A stretch of DNA of 64,000 nt from Arsenicitalea aurantiaca. Its GTDB lineage: Bacteria > Pseudomonadota > Alphaproteobacteria > Rhizobiales > Devosiaceae. Below the pieces are notes generated by a model, which was not told where the DNA came from, did no database searches, and was given only the letters and a program-made list of their open reading frames with translations. This document shows positions 8,476 through 18,486 of the stretch, piece after piece; the first letter of the stretch is position 1, and the number at the start of each line of letters is the position of its first letter. Location of the stretch: positions 375,765 through 439,764 of the forward strand of contig NZ_RZNJ01000001.1 in the NCBI RefSeq assembly GCF_003994485.1, in the 5' to 3' direction. Position numbers and translations under genes: made by a program.

Positions 8476-9248
8476 GCGTGCCGATGAACGAACCCTTCCG
8501 GGACGTCAGGGTCTGCGCTGATGCCGTGGCCGCCGAGGCGCTGGCGGCGGGGCTCGTCGCCGACCAGGTGGCGCGGCGGCCGCACAGCGTGCTCGGGCTT
8601 GCAACGGGGCGGACGATGATCGGGGTCTATGAGGCGCTGATCGAAAGGGCGCACGCCGAAGGGCTGAGCTTTGCTGAGGTGGAGAGCTTCAACCTCGACG
8701 AATATTGCGGGCTCGGCCCAGAAGACGCGGCGAGCTTTGCCCGCTACATGGAGCGGCACCTTTTTTCCCGACTCGATTTCGACAAGGCCCGCTGCCATTT
8801 GCCCGACGGGCTCGCCGCTGACGGAGCGCCGCGCTACGAGGCGCTGATCAGAAGGGCCGGCGGGATCGACCTGCAATTGCTCGGCATCGGGCGAAACGGA
8901 CATATCGGGTTCAACGAGCCCGGCTCGGCACGGGGGAGCCGGACCCGCGTGGTCGAGCTTTCGGAGGAAACGCGGGAGGCGAACCGGCCCGATTTCCCAG
9001 CGGGACACGAGGTGCCCGGGACCGCGATCACCATGGGGGTCGCGACCATACTCGAGGCGCGCCGGATCGTGCTCGTCGCGACGGGCGCGGCCAAGGCCGA
9101 GGCGTTGGCCGGGGCGCTCGAAGGCGAAGTCGGGGAACACAATCCTGCATCCTTCCTGCAGGGGCATCGGCACGTTACCATTGTCTGCGACAGGGAGGCG
9201 GCCGCCGGTCTTGGCGCCGCCGCGCACAAGGAGACACACATTGGCTGA
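8472..9248 (+). CDS. nagB: Glucosamine-6-phosphate deaminase (NagB-type)
   Basis: A 258-residue cytoplasmic enzyme expected to convert glucosamine 6-phosphate to fructose 6-phosphate and ammonia. The active-site segments are visible: [10 protein letters not shown] near residue 78 and the hallmark [15 protein letters not shown] near 137, matching the Bacillus-type NagB form with Asn before GHI. The length is close to the usual 240-266. The start is taken as GTG at 8472 because GGAG lies 8 nt upstream and the codon overlaps the ROK stop (GTGA); an ATG at 8484 is the alternative. A related 6-phosphogluconolactonase-like activity is less likely given the FNEP motif. Confidence 0.9.
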   Translation: MSVPMNEPFRDVRVCADAVAAEALAAGLVADQVARRPHSVLGLATGRTMIGVYEALIERAHAEGLSFAEVESFNLDEYCGLGPEDAASFARYMERHLFSRLDFDKARCHLPDGLAADGAPRYEALIRRAGGIDLQLLGIGRNGHIGFNEPGSARGSRTRVVELSEETREANRPDFPAGHEVPGTAITMGVATILEARRIVLVATGAAKAEALAGALEGEVGEHNPASFLQGHRHVTIVCDREAAAGLGAAAHKETHIG

Positions 9249-10830
9249 ACGCGATTTCATGGTCCCGGGCAAATCGGTGGCACTCGCCCGGAACGGCATG
9301 GCCGCAACATCCCATCCGCTTGCGACGCTGGCCGCCATCGAGACGCTGAAGGCCGGAGGCAATGCCGTGGACGCGGCCATTGCAGCGGTGGCGCTGCAAT
9401 GTGTCGTCGACCCGCACATGACCGGGCTCGGCGGGGACTGCTTTGCGCTCTATGCGCCCGCGGGCGGGAGCTTGGTTGCCTATAATGGTTCGGGCCGGGC
9501 GCCGAAGGGCGCCAGCCTCGAGACCTATCTCGAGCGCGGCTGGACGAGCATTCCGGACGGATCGGTGGATGCGGTGACGGTGCCGGGGGCGGTCGACACC
9601 TGGTGCCAACTCAGCGAAAGCCATGGCAGGATCGGCATCGAACGCATCCTGCAGCCGGCGATCGATGCGGCGGAAAACGGCTTCACCATCGCGCCGCGCG
9701 TCGCGCGGGACTGGGCGACCTATGCCGGGCGGATCGCGGCTTATCCGGTTTCCGCCGAGCATTACCTGCCCCAGGGCAAGGCGCCCTCCGCAGGCGACCG
9801 GCTCGTCCATCCGGCGCTCGCGCGCACGCTGAGAGCCGTGGCGAAATCGGGACGGAGCGGGTTCTATGAAGGCGAAACTGCCGAGGACATCGTTGCGACG
9901 CTGAAAGGCCATGGCGGCTTCCATACGCTCGAGGACCTCGCGAGCTTTTCGGCCGAGCGCACCGCGCCGATCTCGGGGGAATATCGCGGCCATACGCTCA
10001 ACGAATGCCCGCCCAACGGCCAGGGGCTGGCGGCGCTGATCATCGCGCGGCTGCTCGACGGGTTCGACCTCTCCGAGGGTGCGCTCAGCGAAGCGGACCG
10101 GATCCATCTCTTGGCCGAGGCAACCAAGGCTGCCTATCGCCAGCGCGACGCGCTGATCGCCGATCCGGCCTTCATGACGGTGACGCCCGAAGAGGTGCTG
10201 GCCGAAGTCAACATCGCCAAGCTCCGCGCGGAGATCCGGATGGACCGGGCATCGGCACCCGAGAGCTGGGACATGCCGGTGCACAAGGACACGGTCTATG
10301 TGACGGTGGTCGATGGCGAGGGCAACGCCATGTCGCTCATCAACTCGCTCTTTTTCGCTTTCGGCAGCGGCATCTATGCGCCCAAAGCCGGCGTGCTGCT
10401 GCAGAACCGAGGCAATGGCTTCTCGCTGAAGCCGGGGCATCCGAATGCCTTCGCGCCGGGCAAGCGACCCTTCCACACCATCATCCCGGCAATCCTCAGC
10501 AAGGGCGGCCGCGCGGTCGCTTCGTTCGGGGTGATGGGCGGGCAATACCAGGCGACCGGGCACGCCCATTTCCTTTCGCAGGTGCTCGACCGGGGCCGCG
10601 ACGTGCAGGCGGCATCCGACCAGCCGCGCAGCTTCTATACCGAGGGCAAGCTGACGCTCGAAACGACGATCCCCGAAGCGATCAAGGCCGATCTGAGCGC
10701 CCGCGGGCACGATACCGCCTGGGCCGACGAGCCGCTCGGCGGCTGCCAGGCGATCTGGATCGACCATGAGCGCGGCGTGCTCTGGGGCGCGTCGGACCAC
10801 CGCAAGGACGGGATCGCACTGGGATATTGA
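9241..10830 (+). CDS. ggt: Gamma-glutamyltransferase family protein, cytoplasmic
   Basis: An Ntn-hydrolase of the gamma-glutamyltranspeptidase family (529 residues), which self-cleaves to expose an N-terminal threonine and then cleaves gamma-glutamyl or similar amide bonds. The N-terminal [11 protein letters not shown] motif (about residue 39), [12 protein letters not shown] near 60 and the processing site [20 protein letters not shown] with its threonine near 350 are present, as is the FGSGI loop. The TTG start at 9241 is supported by AAGGAG seven bases upstream and overlaps nagB by 8 bp; an ATG at 9259 is the alternative. No signal peptide is visible, unlike periplasmic Ggt, so it should act on an imported compound. 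Confidence 0.92.
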   Translation: MAERDFMVPGKSVALARNGMAATSHPLATLAAIETLKAGGNAVDAAIAAVALQCVVDPHMTGLGGDCFALYAPAGGSLVAYNGSGRAPKGASLETYLERGWTSIPDGSVDAVTVPGAVDTWCQLSESHGRIGIERILQPAIDAAENGFTIAPRVARDWATYAGRIAAYPVSAEHYLPQGKAPSAGDRLVHPALARTLRAVAKSGRSGFYEGETAEDIVATLKGHGGFHTLEDLASFSAERTAPISGEYRGHTLNECPPNGQGLAALIIARLLDGFDLSEGALSEADRIHLLAEATKAAYRQRDALIADPAFMTVTPEEVLAEVNIAKLRAEIRMDRASAPESWDMPVHKDTVYVTVVDGEGNAMSLINSLFFAFGSGIYAPKAGVLLQNRGNGFSLKPGHPNAFAPGKRPFHTIIPAILSKGGRAVASFGVMGGQYQATGHAHFLSQVLDRGRDVQAASDQPRSFYTEGKLTLETTIPEAIKADLSARGHDTAWADEPLGGCQAIWIDHERGVLWGASDHRKDGIALGY

Positions 10831-12470
10831 TGATGGAACACACCGCCCCCCGGCCCGTGGCCGTTTCGGTCGAACACCTGGCGCTACGGCTGCCCGAGGG
10901 GGCGGACCGCGACTATGCCCTCGCGGATCTGAGCTTCACCCTGCCCGAGGGCGAAATCCTCTGCATCGTGGGGGAGTCCGGCTCGGGCAAGTCGCTCTGT
11001 GCGCAGACGCTGATGGGGCTCCTGCCCAAGGCGATCCGCATCGAGCGGGGGGCGGCGCTGTTCGACGACGTCGATCTCATCGATACCGACAAGGCGACGC
11101 TCCGCAGCCTTCGCGGCCGGCGGATCGGCATGATCTTCCAGGAGCCGATGACTGCGCTCAACCCCTCGATGCGGATCGAGGACCAGATCATGGAGGTCTT
11201 CGAGGCCCATGACCTGCTGACCCCGGCCGAGCGGCGCGCGAAGGCGCTGGCGCTCGCCCAGGAGGTGAAGCTGCCCGACCCCGAGCGCACCATCAAGGCC
11301 TATCCGCACCAGCTTTCGGGCGGGCAGCGCCAGCGCGCGATGATCGCGATGGCGCTGGCGCTCGAGCCTGCGCTGCTGATCGCGGATGAGCCGACGACGG
11401 CGCTCGACGTGACGACGCAGGCGCAGATCCTCAGGCTGATGCGCGACATCCAGCGCCGGCGCGGCATGGCGGTCGTGTTCATCACCCATGATTTCGGCGT
11501 CGTCGCCGACATTGCCGACCGGGTGCTGGTGCTCGAAAAGGGCGTGGTGGTGGAGCAGGGGACGGCACGCGAAGTGCTCGACACTCCGCGCCATCCCTAT
11601 ACCAAGGCGCTGCTGGCCGCGGTGCCCTCGGGCACGCCGCCCGAGCGGAACGAGGTGGCCGATGCACCGGTTGCGCTTTCGGTTTCGGGGCTCACCAAAT
11701 CCTACGTGACCAAGAAGAGCCTCTTTGGCGCCGGACGGACCGTGCACGCGGCGCGCGATGTGTCCTTCGAGATCAGGCGCGGGGAGACGCTCGGGCTCGT
11801 GGGGGAATCAGGCTCGGGCAAATCGACCGTGGCGCGGCTCGTGACGCGGATCATCGAGCCCGATGGCGGGCGGATCCTGCTCGACGGCGCCGATTTCGGG
11901 GCGATGCGCGGGGAGGACTTGCGCAACCAGCGCAGCCGCATCCAGATGGTGTTCCAGGATCCGTTCGCCTCGCTCAACCCGCGCCGCAAGATCGGCCTTT
12001 CCATCGCCGACGGGCCGATGGCACGCGGGATGAAGCGGGAGGCGGCGCTCCAAAAGGCGCGTGAGCTCCTGACGCTGGTCGGGCTCGATCCGCGCTCGGC
12101 CGAGCGCCTGCCGCACGAATTTTCGGGCGGGCAGCGCCAGCGCATCGGGATTGCGCGGGCGCTCGCGCTCGATCCGGACGTGCTGGTCGCCGACGAGGCG
12201 GTCTCCGCGCTCGACGTGACGGTGCAGGCGCAGGTGCTGAAGCTGCTCGAGACGCTGAAGGCGCGGCTCAACCTCGCCATGCTCTTCATCACGCACGACC
12301 TCAACGTCGCCGCGCAGGTCTGCGACCGGCTCGCGGTGATGCGCTCGGGCGAGATCGTCGAGATCGGGCCGACGCGGCAGATGTTCCTCGAGCCCCGGCA
12401 CGAGTATACCCGCCAGCTGCTGGCGGCCATTCCCGGCGGCGCGCACAAGACCCTCCCACAGGACGCATAG
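10830..12470 (+). CDS. Fused dual ATP-binding protein of peptide/glutathione ABC importer (GsiA-like)
   Basis: Two complete ABC ATPase domains in one chain (about 546 residues), equivalent to DppD plus DppF. Domain 1 has Walker A GESGSGKS near residue 48, signature LSGGQRQR near 165 and Walker [14 protein letters not shown]. Domain 2 has a second GESGSGKS near 327, [15 protein letters not shown] near 435 and [11 protein letters not shown]. GsiA, the ATPase of the E. coli glutathione importer, has the same fused layout. The start is one of several adjacent codons (TTG 10827, ATG 10830, ATG 10833); 10830 gives a TGATG junction with ggt. It is the energising partner of the permeases at 3666-5485, which have no ATPase gene on their own side. 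Confidence 0.95.
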   Translation: MMEHTAPRPVAVSVEHLALRLPEGADRDYALADLSFTLPEGEILCIVGESGSGKSLCAQTLMGLLPKAIRIERGAALFDDVDLIDTDKATLRSLRGRRIGMIFQEPMTALNPSMRIEDQIMEVFEAHDLLTPAERRAKALALAQEVKLPDPERTIKAYPHQLSGGQRQRAMIAMALALEPALLIADEPTTALDVTTQAQILRLMRDIQRRRGMAVVFITHDFGVVADIADRVLVLEKGVVVEQGTAREVLDTPRHPYTKALLAAVPSGTPPERNEVADAPVALSVSGLTKSYVTKKSLFGAGRTVHAARDVSFEIRRGETLGLVGESGSGKSTVARLVTRIIEPDGGRILLDGADFGAMRGEDLRNQRSRIQMVFQDPFASLNPRRKIGLSIADGPMARGMKREAALQKARELLTLVGLDPRSAERLPHEFSGGQRQRIGIARALALDPDVLVADEAVSALDVTVQAQVLKLLETLKARLNLAMLFITHDLNVAAQVCDRLAVMRSGEIVEIGPTRQMFLEPRHEYTRQLLAAIPGGAHKTLPQDA

Positions 12471-13304
12471 ATGAGCCAGGACCTCTTGATGGACTACGGC
12501 GTATGGACCGCCGCGATGGTGTTTGCCGGCCTGATGGGCGGGTTCGTCGCGGGGCTCCTGGGGGTCGGCGGCGGGATCGTGATCGTGCCGATCCTCTATT
12601 TCGTGCTGGGCGGCATGGGGGTGGACGACGACATCAGGATGAAGATCGCGGTCGCGACCTCGCTGACGACGATCGTCTTCACCTCGCTCTCCTCGGCGGG
12701 GAGCCATTACCGCAAGGGCGCGGTGGATTTCGACCTGCTCAAATCCTGGGGCGTGCCGATCTTCATTGGGGTCGTTGTCGGCACCGCGATCGGCGGGGCG
12801 GTGAGCGGGCTCGTCCTGACGCTGGTGTTTGCGGTGGTGGCGCTGCTGGTGGCGCTCAACATGGTGCTGCGCGCCCAGAGCGCGCCGCTGCGCGACGGGT
12901 TTCCCAACCGGATCGTCAAGGCGATCGCGGGGTTCTTCGTCGGTTCGGTCTCGGCGATGATGGGGATCGGGGGCGGGACGCTGAGCGTACCGATCCTCAC
13001 CGCGTTCGGCTACGACATCCGGCGGGCGGTTGGGACGGCGGCGGCGATCGGGTTCATCATCGCCATTCCCGGCACGATCGGCTACGCGATCGCGGGCTGG
13101 GGGGAGGCGGACCTGCCGGCGGGGTCGCTGGGCTATGTGAACCTCCTGGCGCTCGTCGCGCTCGCTCCGCTCACCATGCTGGTCGCGCCGCTGGGCGCGC
13201 GGGTGGCGCACAATCTGCAGCGCCGCACGCTGAGCTATGCGTTCGCGGCGTTCCTGTTCGTCACATCGGTCCGCATGTTCATCGACATCTGGCAGGGGCT
13301 CTGA
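12471..13304 (+). CDS. Sulfite exporter TauE/SafE family permease
   Basis: A 277-residue integral membrane protein of the TSUP family, whose members export sulfite, sulfoacetate or other organosulfur and organic anions. The duplicated fold is visible: GGFVAGLLGVGGGIVIVPIL near residue 25 and its second copy SVSAMMGIGGGTLSVPIL near 165, each starting a block of about four helices. It starts directly after the ATPase stop with AGGA upstream, so it is part of the same operon. This could mean the imported compound contains sulfur, for example a thiol peptide, but that is inference only. Confidence 0.93.
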   Translation: MSQDLLMDYGVWTAAMVFAGLMGGFVAGLLGVGGGIVIVPILYFVLGGMGVDDDIRMKIAVATSLTTIVFTSLSSAGSHYRKGAVDFDLLKSWGVPIFIGVVVGTAIGGAVSGLVLTLVFAVVALLVALNMVLRAQSAPLRDGFPNRIVKAIAGFFVGSVSAMMGIGGGTLSVPILTAFGYDIRRAVGTAAAIGFIIAIPGTIGYAIAGWGEADLPAGSLGYVNLLALVALAPLTMLVAPLGARVAHNLQRRTLSYAFAAFLFVTSVRMFIDIWQGL

Positions 13305-13330
13305 GCCCCGTTTAGAGGAGGATTTCGCCA

Positions 13331-14590
13331 ATGACAGCAAGAACGACTGCCGCCGAAGAGCGCCGCCCGCTGAGGATCGGGTTCATCGGCTCGGGGTTCA
13401 TCGCCCATTTTCATCTGAAATCGCTGACCGGCGTGCGCAATGTCGAGGTGGTGGGGGTCTATAGCCCGACGCCCGAGAAGCGCGCGGCGTTCGCCGCTTC
13501 GGTCGCCGAACTCGATCTGGGCGAGTGCACGGCCCATGAGAGCCTCGAGGCGCTGCTTGCGGACGACCGGCTCGATGCGGTCTGGATCCTCTCGCCCAAC
13601 CATACCCGGCTTGAGACGATGGAGATGATCGCGGCCCAGGTGAAGGCGGGCCGTTCCGGGATCACGGCGGTCGCCTGCGAGAAGCCGCTGGCGCGTACGG
13701 TGGCGGAGGCGCGGCGCATGCTCGCGCTCGTGGAGGAGGCGGGGCTCAACCACGGCTATCTCGAAAACCAGCTCTTTTCGACCGCGGTGGTGCGCGGCAA
13801 GGAGATCATCTGGCGCCGGGCGGTGCCCAATTCGGGGCGGCCTTATCTGGCGCGTGCGGCCGAGGAGCATTCGGGCCCGCACGAGCCCTGGTTCTGGCGG
13901 GGCGACATGCAGGGCGGGGGCGTGCTGCTCGACATGATGTGCCATTCGGTCGAGGTGGGGCGGTTCATGCTGACCCGGCCGGGGGCGGCGCGCGATACGC
14001 TGCGGTTCAAGAGCGCGTCTGCGACGGTGGCGACGCTCAAATGGGCGCAGCCGAAATATGCGGCCGACCTCAAGGCGCGGATGGGTGGGGGCGTCGACTA
14101 CACCAAGCGCCCGGCCGAGGATTTCGCGCGCGGGCTCCTCACTTTCGTCGATGAGGACGGGCAGGAGGTGATCGTCGAGGCGACGACTTCCTGGGCGTAT
14201 GTAGGGCCGGGGCTCCGGATCGTGATCGAGCTGCTCGGGCCCGAATACGCGCTCGAATTCTCGACGCTCAACACCGGGCTCAAGGTGTTCATGTCGCGCG
14301 AGGTGACGGGCGACCAGGGCGAGGATCTCGTCGAAAAGCAGAATGCCGAGCAGGGGCTGATGCCCGTGCTCGAGGACGAGGCGGGGGTCTATGGCTATAC
14401 TGACGCCAACCGGCACATGATCGAGTGCTTCCGCGCGGGCCGGACGCCGATGGAAACGTTTGCGGACGGCGTCGCGGTGATCGAGATGCTGATGGCGCTC
14501 TACAAGTCGGCCGAAGAGGGGCGGGTGATCGAGATGGCGGACACCGACCTCACCGATTATCGGCCGGCGGTGTCGAGGCCGCAGGACTGA
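13331..14590 (+). CDS. Gfo/Idh/MocA family oxidoreductase
   Basis: A 419-residue NAD(P)-dependent sugar or inositol-type dehydrogenase. The Rossmann start IGFIGSGFIAHFHLKSL (residues about 17-33), the ACEKPLARTVAEA motif (catalytic-site EKP) near 118 and the C-terminal beta-sheet domain with WFWRGDMQGGGVLLDMMCHS near 185 are all typical. GAGGAGGATT precedes the ATG. It closes the ROK-led operon and faces the SbcC-like gene with no gap. Relatives act on myo-inositol, glucose, amino sugars or opines. Confidence 0.92.
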   Translation: MTARTTAAEERRPLRIGFIGSGFIAHFHLKSLTGVRNVEVVGVYSPTPEKRAAFAASVAELDLGECTAHESLEALLADDRLDAVWILSPNHTRLETMEMIAAQVKAGRSGITAVACEKPLARTVAEARRMLALVEEAGLNHGYLENQLFSTAVVRGKEIIWRRAVPNSGRPYLARAAEEHSGPHEPWFWRGDMQGGGVLLDMMCHSVEVGRFMLTRPGAARDTLRFKSASATVATLKWAQPKYAADLKARMGGGVDYTKRPAEDFARGLLTFVDEDGQEVIVEATTSWAYVGPGLRIVIELLGPEYALEFSTLNTGLKVFMSREVTGDQGEDLVEKQNAEQGLMPVLEDEAGVYGYTDANRHMIECFRAGRTPMETFADGVAVIEMLMALYKSAEEGRVIEMADTDLTDYRPAVSRPQD

Positions 14591-17221
14591 TCAGCGCTCG
14601 GGCGGCGTCCAGGGCGAAAACCCGAGGACGTTGCCCCCGAGCCGCGAAAAGGCGCGCTGGCGGCACGAGAAGACGAGGATCTGCTGGTCGCGGGCCTCCC
14701 GGTGGAGCGCATCGAACATGCGCTCGATCCGGTCGTCGTCCGAATAGACGAGCGCATCGTCGAGGATGACGGGGGCCTGGCGCCCGTCATTGGCGAGGAG
14801 GCGGGCGAAGGCGAGGCGGGTCAGAACCGAAAGCTGCTCGCGCATGCCCCCGCTGAGGCGGTCGACATCCTCCTCCTGCCCGTTGCGGCGCACGCGCTGC
14901 GGCAGGAGATTGTCCTCGTCGAACTCCACCACGATGTCATCGAAGAGGAGCCCGATCAGCGGGCGAAGCTCGGTGATGACCGGGCGGAGATAAAGATCGC
15001 GCGCCGCCGAGCGGGCGCTCGAAAGGGCGGAGCGGAGTTTTGCGAGCGTCGCGATCTCGGCCGAAAGCCGGGCGATGCGGGCTTCGGCCGCCTGCAGCGC
15101 CTCGGCGGTTTCGGCAAGGGCCTCCTCGATCGCCTCGTCGGCGCGGGCGCGGATCTGGCCGTTGAGCTCGGCAAGGGTGATCGACAGGCGCGAGGCTTCG
15201 GTGCGGGCGGCCTCGTCGATCGAACGGACGCGGCGCAGCCGCGCCTCGGCGGCGGCGAGGTCGTGCCCGGCCGCGCGGAGGGGGGCGATTGCGGCTTCGG
15301 CGGTCGCGAGGGCTTCGGCCGCGCTCCGCGCTGCGGCGTCGAGAGCGACATGGCGCGCCGCACGCTCGGGCTCCGGGCCGAGCCGGGAGATAAGCGAGAG
15401 GGTTTCGGTCTCAATCCGCACGGCGTCGGTTTCGAGGGTCGCGAGTTCCTCGGCGGCGCGCTGCAGGGCGGGGCCGGCCTCGTGATAGCGGGCGCGGGTC
15501 GCCTGTACCTTGAGGCCAGCGTCTTCGAGCGCGGCGCGGATGGCGGAGGGATCGAATTTCAGTTCGGGCGCCTCCCCGAGCGTCGCCTCGAGACGCGCGC
15601 ATTGGGCGCGCAGGGCATCGAGCCCCTCGGGCGCCGCCTGGGCGAGGGCCTGCCGGGCAAGGGCGAGATCGCCTGCGAGGCGCGCGGCTTCGGCCATGCG
15701 GGTGCGCGCGGCGGCGAGACTTTCGACCCCGAGCGCGGCGAGAACATCGCGGTGGCGCGCTTCGGCCCGGGCGAGCTTTTCTCCGGCGCCGGGGGTCTCG
15801 GGGGTGCGAAGCGTCAGCCGGCCGATGCCGGGCAGGTCGACCCCGAGCGTGCCCGAGACGGGATGGTCCTGCGCCCCGGCCAGGGGGGCATCGGCGAGCA
15901 TGAGGGGCGCGGCGCCCGGCGCATAATCGATGCGAAGCGTGGGGAGGGTGGCGGCGCGCGCGGCGCGGAGGCCGACGAGGTCGATTTCGAGGGCTTCGAG
16001 TTCGACAACGGATTTCTCGGAAAGGACGCGCGCGGCGTGGAGCGCTGCAAGCCTTTCGATCCCCTCGCGGGCGGTTTCGGCGCGGGCGAGGTGCTCGCGG
16101 AGGGTGGCGAGCCGGTCGGCGGCCTCCCGCGCGGCTGCCGCGGCCTCGGCCCCCGCCATCATGACGCGCGCTTCGGTTTCGCGTGCTTCGGCGGCGGTCA
16201 TGGCCTCGCGGGCGGCGTCCAGCGTCTGGCGCGCGGCGTCGCGGCGGCTGGCGCATTCGGCGCGGCGGGCAGTGAGGGCGGCTGCGGACTGTGCGAGCGC
16301 TTCGGCCCGCGCGAGCGCTTCGGCGAAGGCGCGGCGCTCGGCTTCGGCGGCGCGGTGACGGTCGGCGGCGAGGGCGAGGCCTGCCTCGGCCGCGCGGAGC
16401 GCATCGCCATGGGCGCGGGCCGCTTCGAAGGCGGTTTCGGCCTCGGCGATGTCGGCGCGGCGTGTCGCGGCATCTTCGGGATTATCGATTTCGGCGAGGC
16501 GGGCCTGGGCGGTGCGGCGGCGCTCGAGCGCGGCATGAAGCATTTCGACATCGGCGGCAAGCGCGTCGCGGCGGATGAGGAGGCCATCGCGCGCGGCGAG
16601 CGCGGCGGCATAGGGACCACCGGTCTTGGGACGCATCGTAGCGGTGACGAGGGTGTCGAGTTCGGCTTCGCAGGCGGCGAGGATTTCGGCCATGCGCCGG
16701 CCACCGGTCAAGGCCTCGACCTCGCCCTGGACGGAGCTGAGAAGCGTTTCGCGCACGCGCCGTTCGTCGCGCTCCTCGCTCGGGCTCCGGCGCTCGAGCC
16801 CGGTGAGGCCCTGGCGCACCCAGAGGAGGCCCGCGGGGCCGGCCGGCCCGCCACGGGTCAACTCGGCGATGAAGGCCTCGGCCTCGTCGGCCTGCGCGAC
16901 GAGGCGCCCCGAGCCCAGATCGGTGACGCTGGCCCGGCGGCCGCGATAGAATTGCTTGGTGAGCCTGAAGCGCCCGTTGCCGGTCTCGATATCAACCTCG
17001 ACCAGCGGATTGCCACCGGCATAGGGGCGCAGCAGCTGCACCGCGCCGGGCGTGCCGGTATGGGCCTGGAAGAAGAGCGCATGGAGCGCTTCAAAGCAGG
17101 TGGACTTGCCATGCTCATTGGCGGCGGTGAGGACGTTGACGCCGCTCGAGATGTTTTCGATGGCGACGCCCCGTCCGGCGAAGCGTTTGACGTCGTGGAG
17201 GCGGAGGGCGGTGAGCTTCAT
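14591..17221 (-). CDS. SbcC/YhaN-like AAA family ATPase, DNA repair exonuclease subunit
   Basis: An 876-residue SMC-like ATPase. The N-terminal half-ATPase has the Walker A NEHGKST near residue 37. Long, Ala/Glu/Arg-rich coiled-coil segments fill the middle (about 170-720), and the C-terminal lobe carries the signature LSGGMREQLSVLTRLAFARL and Walker B PVILDDALVYSDD. Unlike Rad50 and E. coli SbcC, no CxxC zinc hook is seen in the middle, and it is shorter than the usual ~1000 residues, so YhaN of Bacillus is the better comparison. With the phosphoesterase partner overlapping by four bases, it should form a nuclease that processes DNA ends. Confidence 0.9.
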   Translation of the reverse strand: MKLTALRLHDVKRFAGRGVAIENISSGVNVLTAANEHGKSTCFEALHALFFQAHTGTPGAVQLLRPYAGGNPLVEVDIETGNGRFRLTKQFYRGRRASVTDLGSGRLVAQADEAEAFIAELTRGGPAGPAGLLWVRQGLTGLERRSPSEERDERRVRETLLSSVQGEVEALTGGRRMAEILAACEAELDTLVTATMRPKTGGPYAAALAARDGLLIRRDALAADVEMLHAALERRRTAQARLAEIDNPEDAATRRADIAEAETAFEAARAHGDALRAAEAGLALAADRHRAAEAERRAFAEALARAEALAQSAAALTARRAECASRRDAARQTLDAAREAMTAAEARETEARVMMAGAEAAAAAREAADRLATLREHLARAETAREGIERLAALHAARVLSEKSVVELEALEIDLVGLRAARAATLPTLRIDYAPGAAPLMLADAPLAGAQDHPVSGTLGVDLPGIGRLTLRTPETPGAGEKLARAEARHRDVLAALGVESLAAARTRMAEAARLAGDLALARQALAQAAPEGLDALRAQCARLEATLGEAPELKFDPSAIRAALEDAGLKVQATRARYHEAGPALQRAAEELATLETDAVRIETETLSLISRLGPEPERAARHVALDAAARSAAEALATAEAAIAPLRAAGHDLAAAEARLRRVRSIDEAARTEASRLSITLAELNGQIRARADEAIEEALAETAEALQAAEARIARLSAEIATLAKLRSALSSARSAARDLYLRPVITELRPLIGLLFDDIVVEFDEDNLLPQRVRRNGQEEDVDRLSGGMREQLSVLTRLAFARLLANDGRQAPVILDDALVYSDDDRIERMFDALHREARDQQILVFSCRQRAFSRLGGNVLGFSPWTPPER

Positions 17222-18345
17222 GCGCCGGCCCTTTCGGCAAGGGTGAAGAGCCGAACGAGGGCGGCGCGGGAAGTTTCGCGCTCGGCAAGCGAAAGGAGCG
17301 GATCCTCGCTTTCGGCAAGGAGCGTCTGCGCGGCTTCGCGCAGTGCGCCCGCACGGTCGATCCGATCGAGATCGCCGGGCTCGCAGGCAATCGAGAGCCC
17401 GGTTTCGTCGGTTTCAAAGAGGGCGAATTCGGGCGCGACGACGTCGAGCGCTGCAACAAGCCCGTTGCGCTGGCCGAGCGAGAGATGGCCCGAAAGGACG
17501 AGCCGGACGAGGGCGGTGCGCCGGAAGGCGGGCTGGGGCAGGCGCGAAAGGAGCGCGTCGGGGTCGCTGCCTTCGAGAAGCGGATCGAACCCGATGCTGG
17601 TCCAGCTGAACTGGGCGGTCGGGACGGCGGTGATCTCGGGTGGCGCCCCGGGGCCTTCGATCGTAACGAGGAGGGCGGTGCCGGGCGCATCGTGCTTGAA
17701 GCGGTCTGGTTCGGGCGTGCCGGGATAGCGGGTGCGCAGATCGAGCGCCATGGGGCCATGCCAATCCCCGAGCGCCAGATAATCGAGTCCGGCGCGGCGG
17801 GCGCGATCGGGCGCGATGACGGAGGCGGCAGTGCCGCTTTCGGAGAAATCGAGGACGGGGCCGTGCGCGAGCCCGATGCGGAGGGCCCCGTCGGGCGTTT
17901 CCGCGCCATCCATCCATTCGGTGAGGTCGCGGCCGGGGCGCCGCGTGGTGCCGGGGGCGGGCAGGAGGGTGACGCCGGGGGCAAGCGTGAAGGGGTGGGG
18001 GCTGGTCGCCAGATGCAGGTTCGGCGGGGCCGCCTCGCCGATGCGGCGCCAGAGCTCCTCGGCCTGCAGCGAATCATGATTGCCCGGCAGGATGATCCAG
18101 CGGATGTCGGCCTCCTGCCCGATGGCGGCGAGGGCCTGGCGGAGGATGGCGGGCGAGGGGGTTTCGGTATCGAAGCTGTCGCCGGCAAGCAGTATCGTGC
18201 CGGCCCCGCCGCTGCGGGCGCGTTCGGCGAGCCGGGCGATCAGCCCGTGGCGGGCTTCGCGCAGGCGCCCGCGCAGATCCTCGGGCAGATTGCCGAAGGG
18301 CTTGCCGATATGCAGATCGGCGCTATGGAGAAAGCGGAAGGCCAT
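17218..18345 (-). CDS. SbcD/YhaO-like metallophosphoesterase (DNA repair exonuclease)
   Basis: A 375-residue calcineurin-like phosphoesterase. All metal-binding motifs appear in order: HSADLHIGKPF (residues about 7-17), LLAGDSFD near 52, LPGNHDS near 84, a GLAHGPV histidine near 170 and LALGDWHGP near 203. The start at 18345 (MAFRFLHSADLHIG) is fixed by the position of the first motif; a much longer open frame upstream is a shadow of ndh. It forms an operon and presumably a complex with the SbcC/YhaN-like ATPase. It is divergent from ndh across 141 bp. Confidence 0.93.
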   Translation of the reverse strand: MAFRFLHSADLHIGKPFGNLPEDLRGRLREARHGLIARLAERARSGGAGTILLAGDSFDTETPSPAILRQALAAIGQEADIRWIILPGNHDSLQAEELWRRIGEAAPPNLHLATSPHPFTLAPGVTLLPAPGTTRRPGRDLTEWMDGAETPDGALRIGLAHGPVLDFSESGTAASVIAPDRARRAGLDYLALGDWHGPMALDLRTRYPGTPEPDRFKHDAPGTALLVTIEGPGAPPEITAVPTAQFSWTSIGFDPLLEGSDPDALLSRLPQPAFRRTALVRLVLSGHLSLGQRNGLVAALDVVAPEFALFETDETGLSIACEPGDLDRIDRAGALREAAQTLLAESEDPLLSLAERETSRAALVRLFTLAERAGA

Positions 18346-18486
18346 GGCTCCTGTTTGAACCCGCACGCGCCGATCCGCAAGCGCAGATGGCGCGATGGAG
18401 GAGGATGCGGGGGGCGGCAGGGTGCAACGGCTCGCGCGCATCTTCGTTGGCACTGCTGAAACCGGAGCCGAGCAAGGATTTTCCCG

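Noticed and set aside
14702-17728. 1008-codon plus-strand open frame opposite the SbcC-like gene
   Set aside because: Gly/Ala/Glu/Arg-rich shadow of a coiled-coil gene; no Shine-Dalgarno or known domain, and the minus strand has complete ATPase motifs.
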